A stretch of 64,000 nucleotides of DNA from Prorocentrum cordatum (taxonomy: Eukaryota; Sar; Dinophyceae; Prorocentrales; Prorocentraceae), in contig CAUYUJ010000869.1 in assembly GCA_963575745.1 (NCBI GenBank), forward strand, positions 137,501 to 201,500. The letters run 5' to 3'. The notes beneath the pieces are model-generated. The model saw nothing but the letters and a program-made list of their open reading frames with translations. It was not told the origin of the DNA and did no database searches. Every line of letters starts with the position of its first letter. Position 1 is the first letter of the stretch. Shown piece after piece: positions 27,409-36,829 of this stretch. The position numbers and the translations under genes are program-made.

Positions 27409-29325
27409 TTATTTCATGCTCTGCCTTGGCTTTCGCGGCCCTCTCCCCTCTTCTAGCCTCGCCGCCGCGACAGCGGCGCAGGCGGACTTGGCGACTGCAG
27501 CTTGACTGCGCACCGCCAGGGCAGCCCGTTGCTCAGAAAATAATGCCTCAACAATATTGTTCTCGGCTTCTTCCGCGCGCTGCTGGGCAACCACGGTCTG
27601 AGAAGACATTTGTGCTGTGAGCTCTCGTTCTCGCCGACTGGCAGCTTGGGACATGGCAAGCCTGTCATCCTCGAACTTCTTATGAATGTTGGCAATAGCT
27701 GCATTCATCTTTTCTCGATCCAGCCGGGCCTGTTCGGCCCTCTGGGCTTCTAAGGCCATGGTCTCTTGCTGTCCCTGGGCCTCTAGGGCCCGGGCTTGTT
27801 CCTGCGTGGCTTGGATCAAAAGGCATTGGCAGTTATGTTCTTCCATCTGGACGCGGCCCCCGCACAACCATTGATTTCCGCACTTGGGGCACGCGCTGGA
27901 ACAACGCCCACGCACTGAGCGCCTACAAGGCCCCCCCGTTTTGCGGGCTTTCCCCGGGCACCTGTTCTCCGCATGGGGCGGGCAACCAGCGCCTTGGTTC
28001 CAGCACGCCTCGCGCATGGAAATGGCACCGTTGCTCCTCGAAGTCGACCGGGCACCAGATCGTGGGATCTTGGGCCGCCCCCTGCTCGAAGCAGACGATC
28101 GAGGGCGAGCGCGCGTGCTCCCTGGTGGCTCGGCCACCTCGCGGAGCGCCTCATCCCGTTCATCCTGCGCAATCAATTCCGGGATTGCGACTGGAGAGTC
28201 AAACGGGTCGTCATCCCCAGCTACCGCGGGGACCGACGGCTGCGAATCGCAGGGGGCGACGGCAGACCGATGGAACCCCTCCTGAAGCGGGGAATCATTC
28301 AAATCGTAATCTTCATTCCTGTGCTTCTTTTGCTGCGGAGCTGGCGTTCGGCCCGTGGACCCCCGGCCACGCCCGGCATGAAGTTGGGAATTCGATGCAA
28401 CCTCTGCCGCCTGGGGCGGGGCCTCAGCGATCGGGAGAGCGGGGGGCGGCATCGGTGTTCCCCATGGCTCGTGTACCGCTGGGACCTCGCGGACTAGGTT
28501 GCTGGTCATGGCGTCTAAATCTGGTTCCGCAAATGCCTCCCCAAGAGCTTCCAAATGATCGTAGTCAACGGTCTCCTGTTCTGGTGATGACCTTCCGTCT
28601 GGGACGGGGCAGTCGGCAGCGTTCAACAGCGGCAAAACTCGGCTTGGGGACATTTCGCACGCGGCATACTCCATGTTAACTTCCATAGAATTGACATCGT
28701 CTTCGTCATCGAGCTGTTCGTCGCTGTCTTGACCGGAGTGCCCATTCAAGGCGATCGGGGCGGGGCGAGCCCCGGGCGGTCGGTCCCAACCGTCCGGGGC
28801 GGCGGGGAGAATGCCGCTCGACTCGCCCACGACTCGCGGCCGACTGGCTGGGCCAGCGGCCGGCTCGATAGAATGTACTGCAATCGGGCTGGAATATACT
28901 GTTTCTGGGGACTCAGCAATCCAAAATGAAAAGGCTCCTCGCCTGGCGTTCACGTCTGGGCCGTTCCGACTCATCGGGCCCGGGGTCTGATCACATTCTT
29001 TGATCGGAGCGCGCACGGGAGAATCGTCGGCTGATAAATCAATGACTCCTTCGACAATTCCTCCCCGAGGAACCCGAGTGACGTTAGAAGAAGGAAGAGA
29101 GCGGCCCCCCCTTGGGCAGCCGTCCTGGTGGTCTTGCCCGTCTCGATGCACATCGTGTAATCTCGCGGGCAATTCGGCTGTCTCATCATAGCTCAATCCC
29201 CTAGCGACTGGGTCGCGGGTTTCGGCTGATAACCAATCTTTCCTCTGAGAATCGGGGTAAGATGCCAAAGGAATTAAGGTCTCGTGAACAGCGCGCTCAG
29301 TGGTAGAGGGTCTGGGACGAGGCAT
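27409..29325 (-). CDS. Element 1 Gag N-terminal part: acidic linker, Cys-rich cluster and coiled coil
   Basis: The frame of 638 codons opens inside the LTR at 29325; a more plausible initiator is the methionine of MSRNGPDVNARRG near 28975. An acidic, Pro-rich region comes first. A Cys-rich cluster follows (CWNQGAGCPPHAENRCPG, then CSSACPKCGNQWLCGG and HNCQC), and then a long Gln/Glu/Ala coiled coil (QATQEQARALEAQGQQETMA onwards). A frameshift near 27450 links it to the next Gag part. Such an extended Gag with two Cys clusters and coiled coils is unusual for copia elements. Confidence 0.6.
   Translation of the reverse strand: MPRPRPSTTERAVHETLIPLASYPDSQRKDWLSAETRDPVARGLSYDETAELPARLHDVHRDGQDHQDGCPRGGRSLPSSNVTRVPRGGIVEGVIDLSADDSPVRAPIKECDQTPGPMSRNGPDVNARRGAFSFWIAESPETVYSSPIAVHSIEPAAGPASRPRVVGESSGILPAAPDGWDRPPGARPAPIALNGHSGQDSDEQLDDEDDVNSMEVNMEYAACEMSPSRVLPLLNAADCPVPDGRSSPEQETVDYDHLEALGEAFAEPDLDAMTSNLVREVPAVHEPWGTPMPPPALPIAEAPPQAAEVASNSQLHAGRGRGSTGRTPAPQQKKHRNEDYDLNDSPLQEGFHRSAVAPCDSQPSVPAVAGDDDPFDSPVAIPELIAQDERDEALREVAEPPGSTRARPRSSASSRGRPKIPRSGARSTSRSNGAISMREACWNQGAGCPPHAENRCPGKARKTGGPCRRSVRGRCSSACPKCGNQWLCGGRVQMEEHNCQCLLIQATQEQARALEAQGQQETMALEAQRAEQARLDREKMNAAIANIHKKFEDDRLAMSQAASRRERELTAQMSSQTVVAQQRAEEAENNIVEALFSEQRAALAVRSQAAVAKSACAAVAAARLEEGRGPRKPRQSMK
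29222..29235 (-). promoter_or_regulatory. Element 1 primer-binding site
   Basis: Immediately inside the 5' LTR, one base away from its end, the minus strand reads TGGTTATCAGCC. TGG pairs with the CCA end of a tRNA. The rest resembles the initiator-methionine site TGGTATCAGAGC common in copia elements, with one inserted T. The tRNA identity is inference. Confidence 0.55.
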
Positions 29326-29548
29326 CGATGAAACAATATATTATCCGCATAGCAAATGCTACCAAGCATGGGAAGGGAGGAGGCCGGCCAGAGACGGACG
29401 ACGACACGAGCCGCCCGCGCGCCCCCGGCGCGCCCCTTTTCGCACTTGATAAGCAAACAGCTGCAGTACGCAAGTAATGTCAATGATGCACGAGGCAGGC
29501 GGCAGCAGAGGCACAGAATGATGAGGCGGAGAGGAGCAGATTTACTCC
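29237..29548 (-). repeat. Element 1 5' LTR
   Basis: Direct repeat partner of 5155-5466, same length (312 bp), about 26 differences, most of them transitions. It should contain the element promoter on the minus strand; no TATA-like motif was convincingly identified. Confidence 0.85.
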
Positions 29549-29760
29549 AATCGTTCGTGCCCGCGCGTTGCCCGCGCGGGCAAACGCGCCGTCCATCCAT
29601 TATCGTTCATGCGCGCGGGCGCTCTTGCCTATCGCGCGCGGGGCGGCGAAGTGGAGTGCAAGTGCGTCTTGATTGTGCGATTGACGATCACGTACGTTCC
29701 CAAACGATGACTTGTCGACCGCCAAGACAGATTTGGAATGGGTCCCGCGATTCTGCCAAA

Positions 29761-29980
29761 ATGTGGATCCACATCTTCCATTTATCCCAATTGTGAGTTC
29801 ACATCTTCGTTTCTCCATCAATGCGAACTCACATTGCGGCCCCTTACGTATAGATTCCGATGCAAAAAACCAAAATGTGAATTCGCACTTTCTTTTTTTC
29901 CCGAAATGTGAATTCACATTTTCCTCTTCCCAGAATGTGAATTCACACTTCGCTTTTCCCCAGAATGTGAATTCACATTT
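29761..29980. repeat. 30-bp array of ATGTGAATTCACAT-type palindromes
   Basis: Near-perfect 14-bp palindromes begin at 29761 (centre GGATCC), 29791, 29821, 29875, 29906, 29935 and 29965 (most with centre GAATTC). The spacing is close to 30 bp, with one degenerate position near 29851. The spacer between the last copies is pyrimidine-rich on the plus strand (TTTTCC type). No coding function is inferred. Confidence 0.8.
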
Positions 29981-30429
29981 TGCCCTTGCCCTCGAGATCC
30001 CCAAAACTGCAGCGCGGCGTTCCGCATGTCAGAATGGCTGGGCAGATTTCGACACTCACCTCACCGCTTTCGTTTATTCCAACCTTTTCTTCTTGCGCCC
30101 TCAGCGCGCGTTGCCTTCGTCGCCTTTCCCCAGCCCCCCGCGTCCTTGCTTCGTTTACCCTCAAGTTTCGCGCGCGGGTGCAGGCGGGGAGTTTCAATCG
30201 GTTCCCCCGCCGAACACGGCAATCGAGGATGCATCGCCCGCGCATGGCCCATAGAGACACCATTGCCAGGGCCCTGCGCCCGACCCCCACGTTCACCCTC
30301 CAACGAATGACCTGCGAAAGGCCGCAACCTCCCGGTCGCTGCTGGCTTCGAGGCAACGGCGCGGCAGCGGTTGAGGCTCCAGGCGCGAAGCATGCGTGCC
30401 AGGACTGCGAAAACAGCGCCCTATCCATA

Positions 30430-30560
30430 CACATATAAATATATATAACAAATATAGATATACAAACAAACAAACAAACAAACAAACAAACAAACATACG
30501 TACATACATACATACACACATACATACATACATATATACATACATACATTCATGCATACA
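30430..30560. repeat. (CAAA)n and (CATA)n microsatellites
   Basis: An (ACAA)n run at about 30460-30494 is followed by (CATA)n/(CATATA) sequence to about 30560. Simple repeat only. Confidence 0.9.
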
Positions 30561-30574
30561 TATAACAAGTCTAG

Positions 30575-30965
30575 ACGCCCCCACGGCGGCCATACAGCGA
30601 AAGCTGATATATCAATTTTCCTACTGCGCACGCTCAAGAAGCACAGATATCTGAGACCGGGGTCGCTCAACATAGAGATCGAGCGGGCCAAATACCCACA
30701 GTAGACTGTGCAGAATGAGAGAGGAGACGGGGTGGGTGGGTGGGTCGAAGCTTGAGCAAGTCGGCCGCGGTTGCGCAACCCACGGCGCGGCCGCCTGCCC
30801 GCTCCATCCTCGCTTCGCGATGCTAGATCCCCCAGCAATTACAGGTGCCCCCATGGCGGCCACGCAGCGAAAGCTGACATATCAGTTTTCCAAGCGCGCG
30901 CGCTTAAAAGGCAGAGATAACTGAGACCAGGGTCGCTCAACATAGATCGAGCGGGCCAAAGACGA
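30575..30965. repeat. Direct duplication of ~115 bp, 270 bp apart
   Basis: Sequence at about 30577-30690 (GGCGGCCATACAGCGAAAGC ... GGTCGCTCAACATAGAGATC) recurs at about 30847-30962 with scattered differences (GGCGGCCACGCAGCGAAAGC ... GGTCGCTCAACATAGATCGA). The sequence between them shows no gene. Confidence 0.8.
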
Positions 30966-30999
30966 TAGCACATTGCCCATGTCACGAACGGGTCGCCTG

Positions 31000-31800
31000 G
31001 CCGCGGAGGCCAGGGCCCCACAGGGCTTCCAAGAAAACAAATAACAACGAACCACGCATCACATCGTCTAACCTTAGCCCGCGCATCTGCTCAGACGAGC
31101 GAGTGAGGACACAGGCGGCGGCGGCAGCAAAGCGAGTGGGGCACTCGGCCGCAAGGCTCGTCCACTTGTGGCCTCCAGGAGCGGTGCCAGACAATTCTAC
31201 GCGTGGCAGCTCAGCACGCGAACAGATTCCCATCTTACCAGAGCGCTTGCAACTGAGGGGGGCCAGACTTGACGCAGTCCATCCCTGGAGGCGCGTGGCC
31301 TTTCGCCACCGGGCCCCGCACTGACAGAGGTGGCATGCAGTAGCCCGAACCGGCACCCGAGGCGAGTTTCACAAGCCTTGGGGCCGACCGCAAGATCGAG
31401 GTCTGGGGGTTCTCCGCGAGGACGGGGACCCCGAGGGTACGGCACAGGGAAACCACTCTGCAGGTGCAATAAAACGTCGCGTTTCCGATCTTGAGACGCG
31501 CACGCTCGGACTCATTCAAATTGGGCTTTCCCGTGGGCCAAGGCAAATCTCGGAGCGGTTTCCTGAGGGCCCGGGTCCAGGTGGTACACGGGGCCCCATA
31601 GGAAAATACCCAGGATGATGCCAGCTTTGAGCCATCCCAGGATGAGCTTCTCCAGCGCGCGATCCAGATGGTCCTTCCAGAGGCCCATTCAGCACGTCCA
31701 GGGAGAGGGCAGCGAACCCACAGGCCCTCAGGGCCTTGGCCACCTTTCCCGACCCTGCAACAAGTTCTATAAACGCGCCGAACCTCCGATTCCGTGCAGC
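31000..31800 (-). pseudogene. Relic of a DNA-methyltransferase-like domain of another retroelement
   Basis: On the minus strand the pieces read AFIELVAGSGKVAKALRACG (a glycine-rich first motif after a hydrophobic strand), then after one frameshift EKLILGWLKAGIILGIF, and after another APCTTWTRAL with a Pro-Cys. LAENPQTSILRSAP (Glu-Asn-Pro) follows, and finally CQCGARWRKATRLQGW. This motif I - PC - ENP order is that of C5-cytosine methyltransferases and is typical of a domain carried by dinoflagellate retroelements. At least two frameshifts show it is dead. No RT partner was recognised next to it. Confidence 0.6.
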
Positions 31801-32389
31801 CTTCAGCTGCTGTGCGAACAAGGCTCGGAAATGGCGCTGGACATGGGCGGGCGAGGCTACGGCAGACTGGCTGCGATCAGCGCCTGCAGGGGCGCGGGCA
31901 GCAGCTGCCGCAGGCGCGGGCACCGCACAACGTTGGGCCCCAGCTCGACAATCTCGCGCAGGTGGGCGTGCACGATCCTGCCGAAGACGAAAACCCAGTC
32001 TGGCAAACTCGTCATGCAGGTAGGTCTCCTTCGCGCACCGCTTCATGCTGCCCGGCGACGCCACGCCGCCGTGCCACTGCGTCAGCTGCAGCGTCCTGCG
32101 ACCTTCGAAGAAGTCCCAGCTCGCTCTCCCGTGCCTCAGCGCGTAGAGCGTCGGGTTCAGGGCCTGGGGCTGAAGCAGCCTGCCGGGGCCACCCTTGAGG
32201 GGTGGGAGGGGGAAAGCAACTTGTGAAATGATATGGTATAGCGATGCCCCGCTCGCTGTGGCGGGGCCTGTCTGGCGCTTTGGCGGGCCCGTCCCAGGAG
32301 AGGAGGGAGGAGCACGAAAGCTGAGGGGTGAGGGGAGGACGAGGGGAGAGGAGGGAATGGAGGCAAGGGGAGGGGGCGGGAGGGAAATA

Positions 32390-33560
32390 AGGACGGAGGG
32401 GGTAGGCCCGGGCCATCTGGGCCGTCTTGGAGAGCCTTGGGGTCTACCGCTCCCGCTCTGTGGCCCAGCTTGGGCCTGCCCTGGGGCTCTCTTGGGCCGT
32501 CTGGGGGTCCTCCTGGGTAATCTTGGGGCTCCCTGGGGCCGTCTTGGGGGTCTTTTGTGTGCTGGGGGCGTCTTCTGCCGTCTTCGAGCATTGGAAGCTC
32601 GAGAACGCGAGAAAGCGAAAATCATCGAACAAACCAGTGCATACCAATGATGTGGGCCTCTCTGGGCTTTCTCAGGACGTCTCTCGGAGCTCTCTTGAGC
32701 CCTCTTGGAGGGCTCTTGGGCTGTGTTTGCCGTCTTGAGCTCCTCTTGGGCCACGGCGGATCATCTGGGCCGTCCTGGCTCTTAGGCAGTCTTCAAGCTC
32801 CTGGGCCGTCTTGCGGCTCTTCTCGGGGCCTCTTCGGCGCTCTTGGGGCATTCTTCGGGGTGTATTCGGCTGTCTTCGAGCGTTGGAAGCTCGAGAACGC
32901 GAGAAAGCGAAACACATGGAAGAAAACAACCGGAATTCAAAGATATGGGCCTCTTCGGGCTCTCTCGGGACGCCTCTCGGAGCTCTCGTGGGGCCTCTTG
33001 CAGGGCTCTTGGGCTGTGTATTGGCCGTGTTGGACCCATCTGGGGCCACGTTGGGGCCATCAGGGCCGTCTTGGAGCGCCTTGGGGCCTCCCGCTCCCGC
33101 TCTGGGGCCCAGCTTGGGCCTGGCTTGCCCAGGGGCCGTCTTGGGGCTTTGTTGGGGGCCTCTTCGACGGTCTTGGGGCGGTCTTGGGGGCGTCGTCGAC
33201 TGTCGTGGGGCGTCGGAAGGTCGAACACGTGAGACACCGAAAAACATAAAAACACAATGAAAATCAATGATTTGAGCCTCTTCGGGCTCTCTCGGGACGC
33301 CTCTCGGAGGTCCCTTGAGGCCTCTCGGGCTGTGCATTTGCGGTCTGGAGCCCATCTTGGGCCACGCTTGGGGCTACCTGGGCTGTCTTGGAGGGGCTTG
33401 TCGAAGTCCCCCAGTGGCTTCTGGGAGCGTCTTGGGGCTTTGTTGGGCAGTCTGGGGCTCCACGGCCCCTCCGGGGTGCTCTGGGAGCGGTCTCGGAGGC
33501 CCCGGTCCCCCCCTTGCACGCTCCAAGTCCCGGTCCCGGGCGCCCGGGCCTCTTGTGCGG
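32390..33560. repeat. GC-rich tandem array, units about 290-330 bp
   Basis: Units begin around GAACGCGAGAAAGCGAAA at 32603 and 32893 and a diverged copy near 33223. Each is followed by GGGCCTCT(T/C)-GGGCTCTCTC-GGGACG and long TCTTGGGGC / GGGCCGTCTTGG runs. The plus strand is rich in TTGGGG and the minus strand in CCCCAA. Long apparent open frames here are low-complexity translations (Gly/Leu/Trp/Ser or Pro/Arg/Ala). Confidence 0.8.
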
Positions 33561-34189
33561 GTGTGTGTATATGTATTTGTAAATATTGATGAGCTGCTGA
33601 CAGCAGCACGCCGCTTGCCAAGGTAGAGCCCACACCGCAACGACTACTGTCAAGATGAAAACCAGGAATGACCAGCCTTCAAGATTTGCAGAGCCTGTCG
33701 CTAGGTGGTGGTCTGAGGTTGCCACTCTCGCGTCGGCGGGGATGACTTCAGCCAGCTTGGTCGATTTGGGGGTGCAGGCCACCCCACAAGGCTTTGAAGC
33801 CAAGGAAGAGCTCAGGTCCAGGGCGTGTTCCATTCCCACGTGCCCGCCATTGGCCCTGGCCCCCGGGGCTTCATTTCCTGGGAGCCCCAGCTTCGGAACC
33901 CAGACTGGCTCAAGCCCATCGAACGGAAGACCCTCTCTGCGACCACCCAAATTGAGGGCCGCGCGTGCCAAGCAAGTGGTAGCTAGAGCCTCGCATGCCA
34001 GTCAAAAAAACTGGGGTAGCGAAGCCATTCACCAACAAGCCTGGTAATTTGCATCGAAGTTTTTACTTGATGGTGACATTTCGGGCACGCCTAAGGAAAT
34101 CATGGACCATCGAAGATCGCATTAGCTCACCCCTTGGTCTGCCCCAGACAAGGACCTCGCTTGGGCGAGGGTCAGCTACGCTTTTGAAA

Positions 34190-35650
34190 GGAGCCGCCGT
34201 CTAGCCAACGAAGAATCTCTGCCTGCACTCACCCTGGAAAATCTCCAGGCGGGGCTCAGGCAAACCCAAGTCCAGACTGGACGAGGGATCGAGAACCTGG
34301 GGCCGAAGGACATCCAGAACCTTGGAGCCCAAGTGCAGGCCGCGCTGCTGGATCTGTTTAAGGAGGTAGAGAGCGAGCTCGCGCGGCCATGGCAGCCTCT
34401 GCCTGCTATAACTAGGACCCCCCCCAAAAAAAATGCAGGTGGCTGGCGGGCCATCGCCCTGCTTTGCTGGCTGAGCAGGCTTTGGAGCCTCCTAAGAAAT
34501 GAGGTGTCGAGGGAGTGGTGAAAAAGAAGGCGGTGTTGTGGGACGAGGCTGTTCGAGGAAGCCATGCGCTTAGGGCCGCAGCGGCGAGACCTTTGTGAAT
34601 GAGGCCGCAGGTGCCCTCAATATGTCCCATGGCAGTGCTCTTGCTGAAGTCAAAGAATTCGACGATGCCCGATGCATAGGTCTCCTCATTGATCGGTGCC
34701 TCTACCTTACTCCTCTACTGCCATCCTCTTCTATACATTGGGACCAAGATTCTGCGCGGCAAATCTTGGTTCCAGTGACCCCATCCTGTCATCGTCGGGG
34801 GTCCCGACATGCGAACAACGGAACCGCCGCTTTTCCTCTACCCCATTCTCAACGCTGTCCACAGTTCCTGGCTCCCCGAGGGCGCGTGGTCACGTCATGG
34901 GTGAACAATGCCTATCTCCGCGTCGATGGTCCAGGGAAAGTGGCTATCGACTGCGTAGCTGCACCCGCTCAGGAGTCTGCTCGTTCGAGTCGTAGAGACA
35001 GCCTTGCTCTGACAGAAACGTGGGTGGCCATGCAGGCCTCGGAACAAATAGCGAACACTCATGCCACATTCATCTGTCAACGCCTCCCCCTCCCCCCAAT
35101 GTTCAGAGTTGGCGGTGGGTCAGATGTGTTGCACCTCGACCGCAGTCTCCCCCCCCCGCGCGTGCCAACTTCGAGCTTGGGGGGAAGGGGAGTGTTCAGT
35201 CATTGGTTCCCTCTACCGTAGCCTGCAACAAACTCGCATCAGCTGAGCTTACGGCCTCCCTCCACGCTGTCGGCCTCCAGGCCAACCACCGGGAGGCCGC
35301 GGCGGACCTGGGTATGGAAGGAGGCCCAGAACGCTTGCAGCGGCCATCGAGACACGGGGCCCGCGAGAGGCCTGCAGGGTGGCAGGCCGGCAAGCTCTCC
35401 AGGTTCGCCGGAAAGGTACCCCAAGAGCCAAGGCTGCGAGAAGAGTTACCAAGACTGGCACCTGGCCGCGGAGCACGTGTAGGTCTAACATGTTTCCTCA
35501 CGCCCCCGCCCCCCGCCCCCGCAGCCCATGCACAACTTCAGGCGTAACCTGGGTAAGTTTACCGCCTCCAGTGCCAAGGGACGTTGCCCTACTAGCCCGT
35601 TGCACCTGGACTATGGCAGCCGACAGCAACCATCAGCCTCTGGCTTGACC
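34190..35650 (+). pseudogene. LINE reverse transcriptase relic
   Basis: The plus strand reads LENLQAGLRQTQVQTGRG, DLFKEVESELARPWQPLPA and GGWRAIALLCWLSRLWSLLR, then a stop. In the next frames come VLWDEAVRGSHALRAAAA and a degenerate palm region. TWVAMQAS, RFAGKVP and RVTKTGTWP in the connection part (35380-35480) follow. The G-G-W-R-A-I-A-L then W-x-x-W pattern is characteristic of dinoflagellate LINE RTs. The catalytic YxDD is not intact; the best candidate is near 34900-34930. Multiple frameshifts are present. Confidence 0.6.
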
Positions 35651-36099
35651 GTATGATCTCTTCGAGTATGTGGTGCCGTAGGGCTAACGTGACCCATGGT
35701 TGTCAAGTCGCTCTGAGGGGCTAAGCCCAACCACCATTGAACAATGTTAAACGGCGTGATGGCGGTTCGTGCTTCAACCCGCGGGGTGGAGGCCTGCGGG
35801 GCCTTGGAACTGGATCCCTCCCTGTTAAGGTAGGTACACTGTTCCAGGAGACACTGTTGAAGACGGCCTTGGCTGGGAGCCGCCTCTTGTAGGTGTTCGG
35901 ATGGCCATGGGACCGTATGTCTGGGAGTCTGCTGCCAAGCAGTTTCACGGCATGGAGCGTGGGGCGGAGACCTCGGACATGTTCAAGTCTACCCGTGCCA
36001 TGGCAAAGAAAGGGTCTAACAAGTGTCGTGTTGTCCAGTGTACGGTCATGACAACAAGCTTCTGGCCACGAGACCGCTTGTTCCAAGCGGAATGAACAA

Positions 36100-36550
36100 T
36101 CGAAGGTCACGTGTGTCCTGGGTGTGGCCGTGGGCCTGAGACGGACCTTCGCCGCTTCTGGGCATTCTCAGTGGACGAGAAGATCCCGGACTGCCAGTCT
36201 ACTCAGCACTTGAAGGACCAAGCGGTGGCAGAGGCCGCAACTCTCCATTGCTACTTGCTTGGAGGTCTTACATATTCCCCAGAAGTGTATTCCCATCCCA
36301 ACACCGCCAGATGATTTAGTCACCCAGGTTGGCCCGATCCTTGACATCCCCACGCCTTCTTCCCCTGGAATGCCTGCTCACCATTTCCTTCGGCGTCGGG
36401 AGGAGGGTCGGATGTGGCTCGCTGGCGACGCATCTGGAGGCCTATTTTTCTCCTGGGCATCCTAGTTTTGAGGAGGCCCACTTGGGCCGTGATACCTGGC
36501 CCTGCACAGAAACGGAAAGAGCGCTGCAGCAACAGATACCGAAATGACTC
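36100..36550 (+). pseudogene. LINE C-terminal Cys motif and first half of RNase H (relic)
   Basis: MCPGCGRGPETDLRRFWAFS at 36111 onward matches the C-x2-C...E-T-x2-H-R-x-W type segment found between RT and RNase H in many such LINEs (the His is replaced by Arg here). After a frame change, WLAGDASGGLFF fits the start of an RNase H (D-x-S-G-G). The domain then stops where the tandem repeats begin, and the expected second half is found about 1.4 kb downstream. Confidence 0.5.
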
Positions 36551-36559
36551 ACACCACCG

Positions 36560-36800
36560 TTCGTACCGGGAGCCTTGGCGTTGAGAGCTTGTTACGTCAA
36601 CCCTCGCTTTGGGGAGCCTTGGTGTTCAGAGATGGTTGCGTTGCCGCCCGTTCCTGAGCCTTGGCTGGGCCTTGGTGTCAGGAACTTGTTACGTCACCGC
36701 TCTCTGCTGGGAGCCTTGGTCTTATCATCTTGTCTACGTCACCGTTAGCTCCTGGGAGCCTTGGTGTGAAGAGCTTTTTGCGTTACCGATCGCTCTTGGC
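36560..36800. repeat. Tandem ~45-bp repeat, about five units
   Basis: GGGAGCCTTGGTGT-type starts occur near 36569, 36612, 36657, 36709 and 36754. Each is followed by a GAGCTTGTTACGTCACCG-like segment. Confidence 0.75.
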
Positions 36801-36829
36801 GTCTCTGGGCCTTCGTGGGAGTTCTATTG

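Larger units (their letters stand above)
5644..29216. repeat. Dispersed 11-19 bp inverted repeats with a TGG or TTG loop (element 1)
   Basis: More than 20 sites have short complementary arms around a three-base loop. Examples: AACGAC-TGG-GTCGTT (5644-5658), GCGGT-TTG-ACCGC (6169-6181), GCTGGC-TGG-GCCAGC (9991-10005), AGCGGC-TTG-GCCGCT (13167-13181), TTGGC-TGG-GCCAA (15737-15749), ACGAC-TTG-GTCGT (16038-16050), CCGAC-TTG-GTCGG (19471-19483), GCTGAC-TGG-GTCAGC (24569-24583), TCGGT-TTG-ACCGA (24608-24620), an 8-bp-arm copy (26305-26323) and GCGAC-TGG-GTCGC (29204-29216). The arms vary but stay paired. Most lie in Pro/Ala-rich linkers. None was noticed in the LINEs or satellites. Confidence 0.7.
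5155..29548 (-). mobile_element. Element 1: complete 24.4 kb Ty1/copia-type LTR retrotransposon with a long post-pol coding region
   Basis: Direct repeats of 312 bp bound the unit (5155-5466 and 29237-29548). They differ at about 26 positions by hand alignment (about 92% identical). On the minus strand the order is 5' LTR, primer-binding site, gag, DTG protease, integrase (HHCC, D-D-E), YVDD reverse transcriptase, RNase H, then blocks A to H, a purine tract and the 3' LTR. Integrase before RT is the copia order. The length is several times that of ordinary copia elements (about 5 kb), because both gag and the region after RNase H are greatly extended. Several frameshifts and stops make this copy probably inactive. 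No clear target-site duplication was seen. Confidence 0.85.

Noticed and set aside
29761-29980. CRISPR-like array
   Set aside because: Spacers are not unique, the repeat is a short palindrome with mutated copies, and the context is eukaryotic retroelement DNA without cas genes.
31516-32754. 412-codon minus-strand open frame as one gene
   Set aside because: Only its last third (the AGSGKVAKAL segment) is meaningful; the first two thirds are a translation of the GC-rich satellite.
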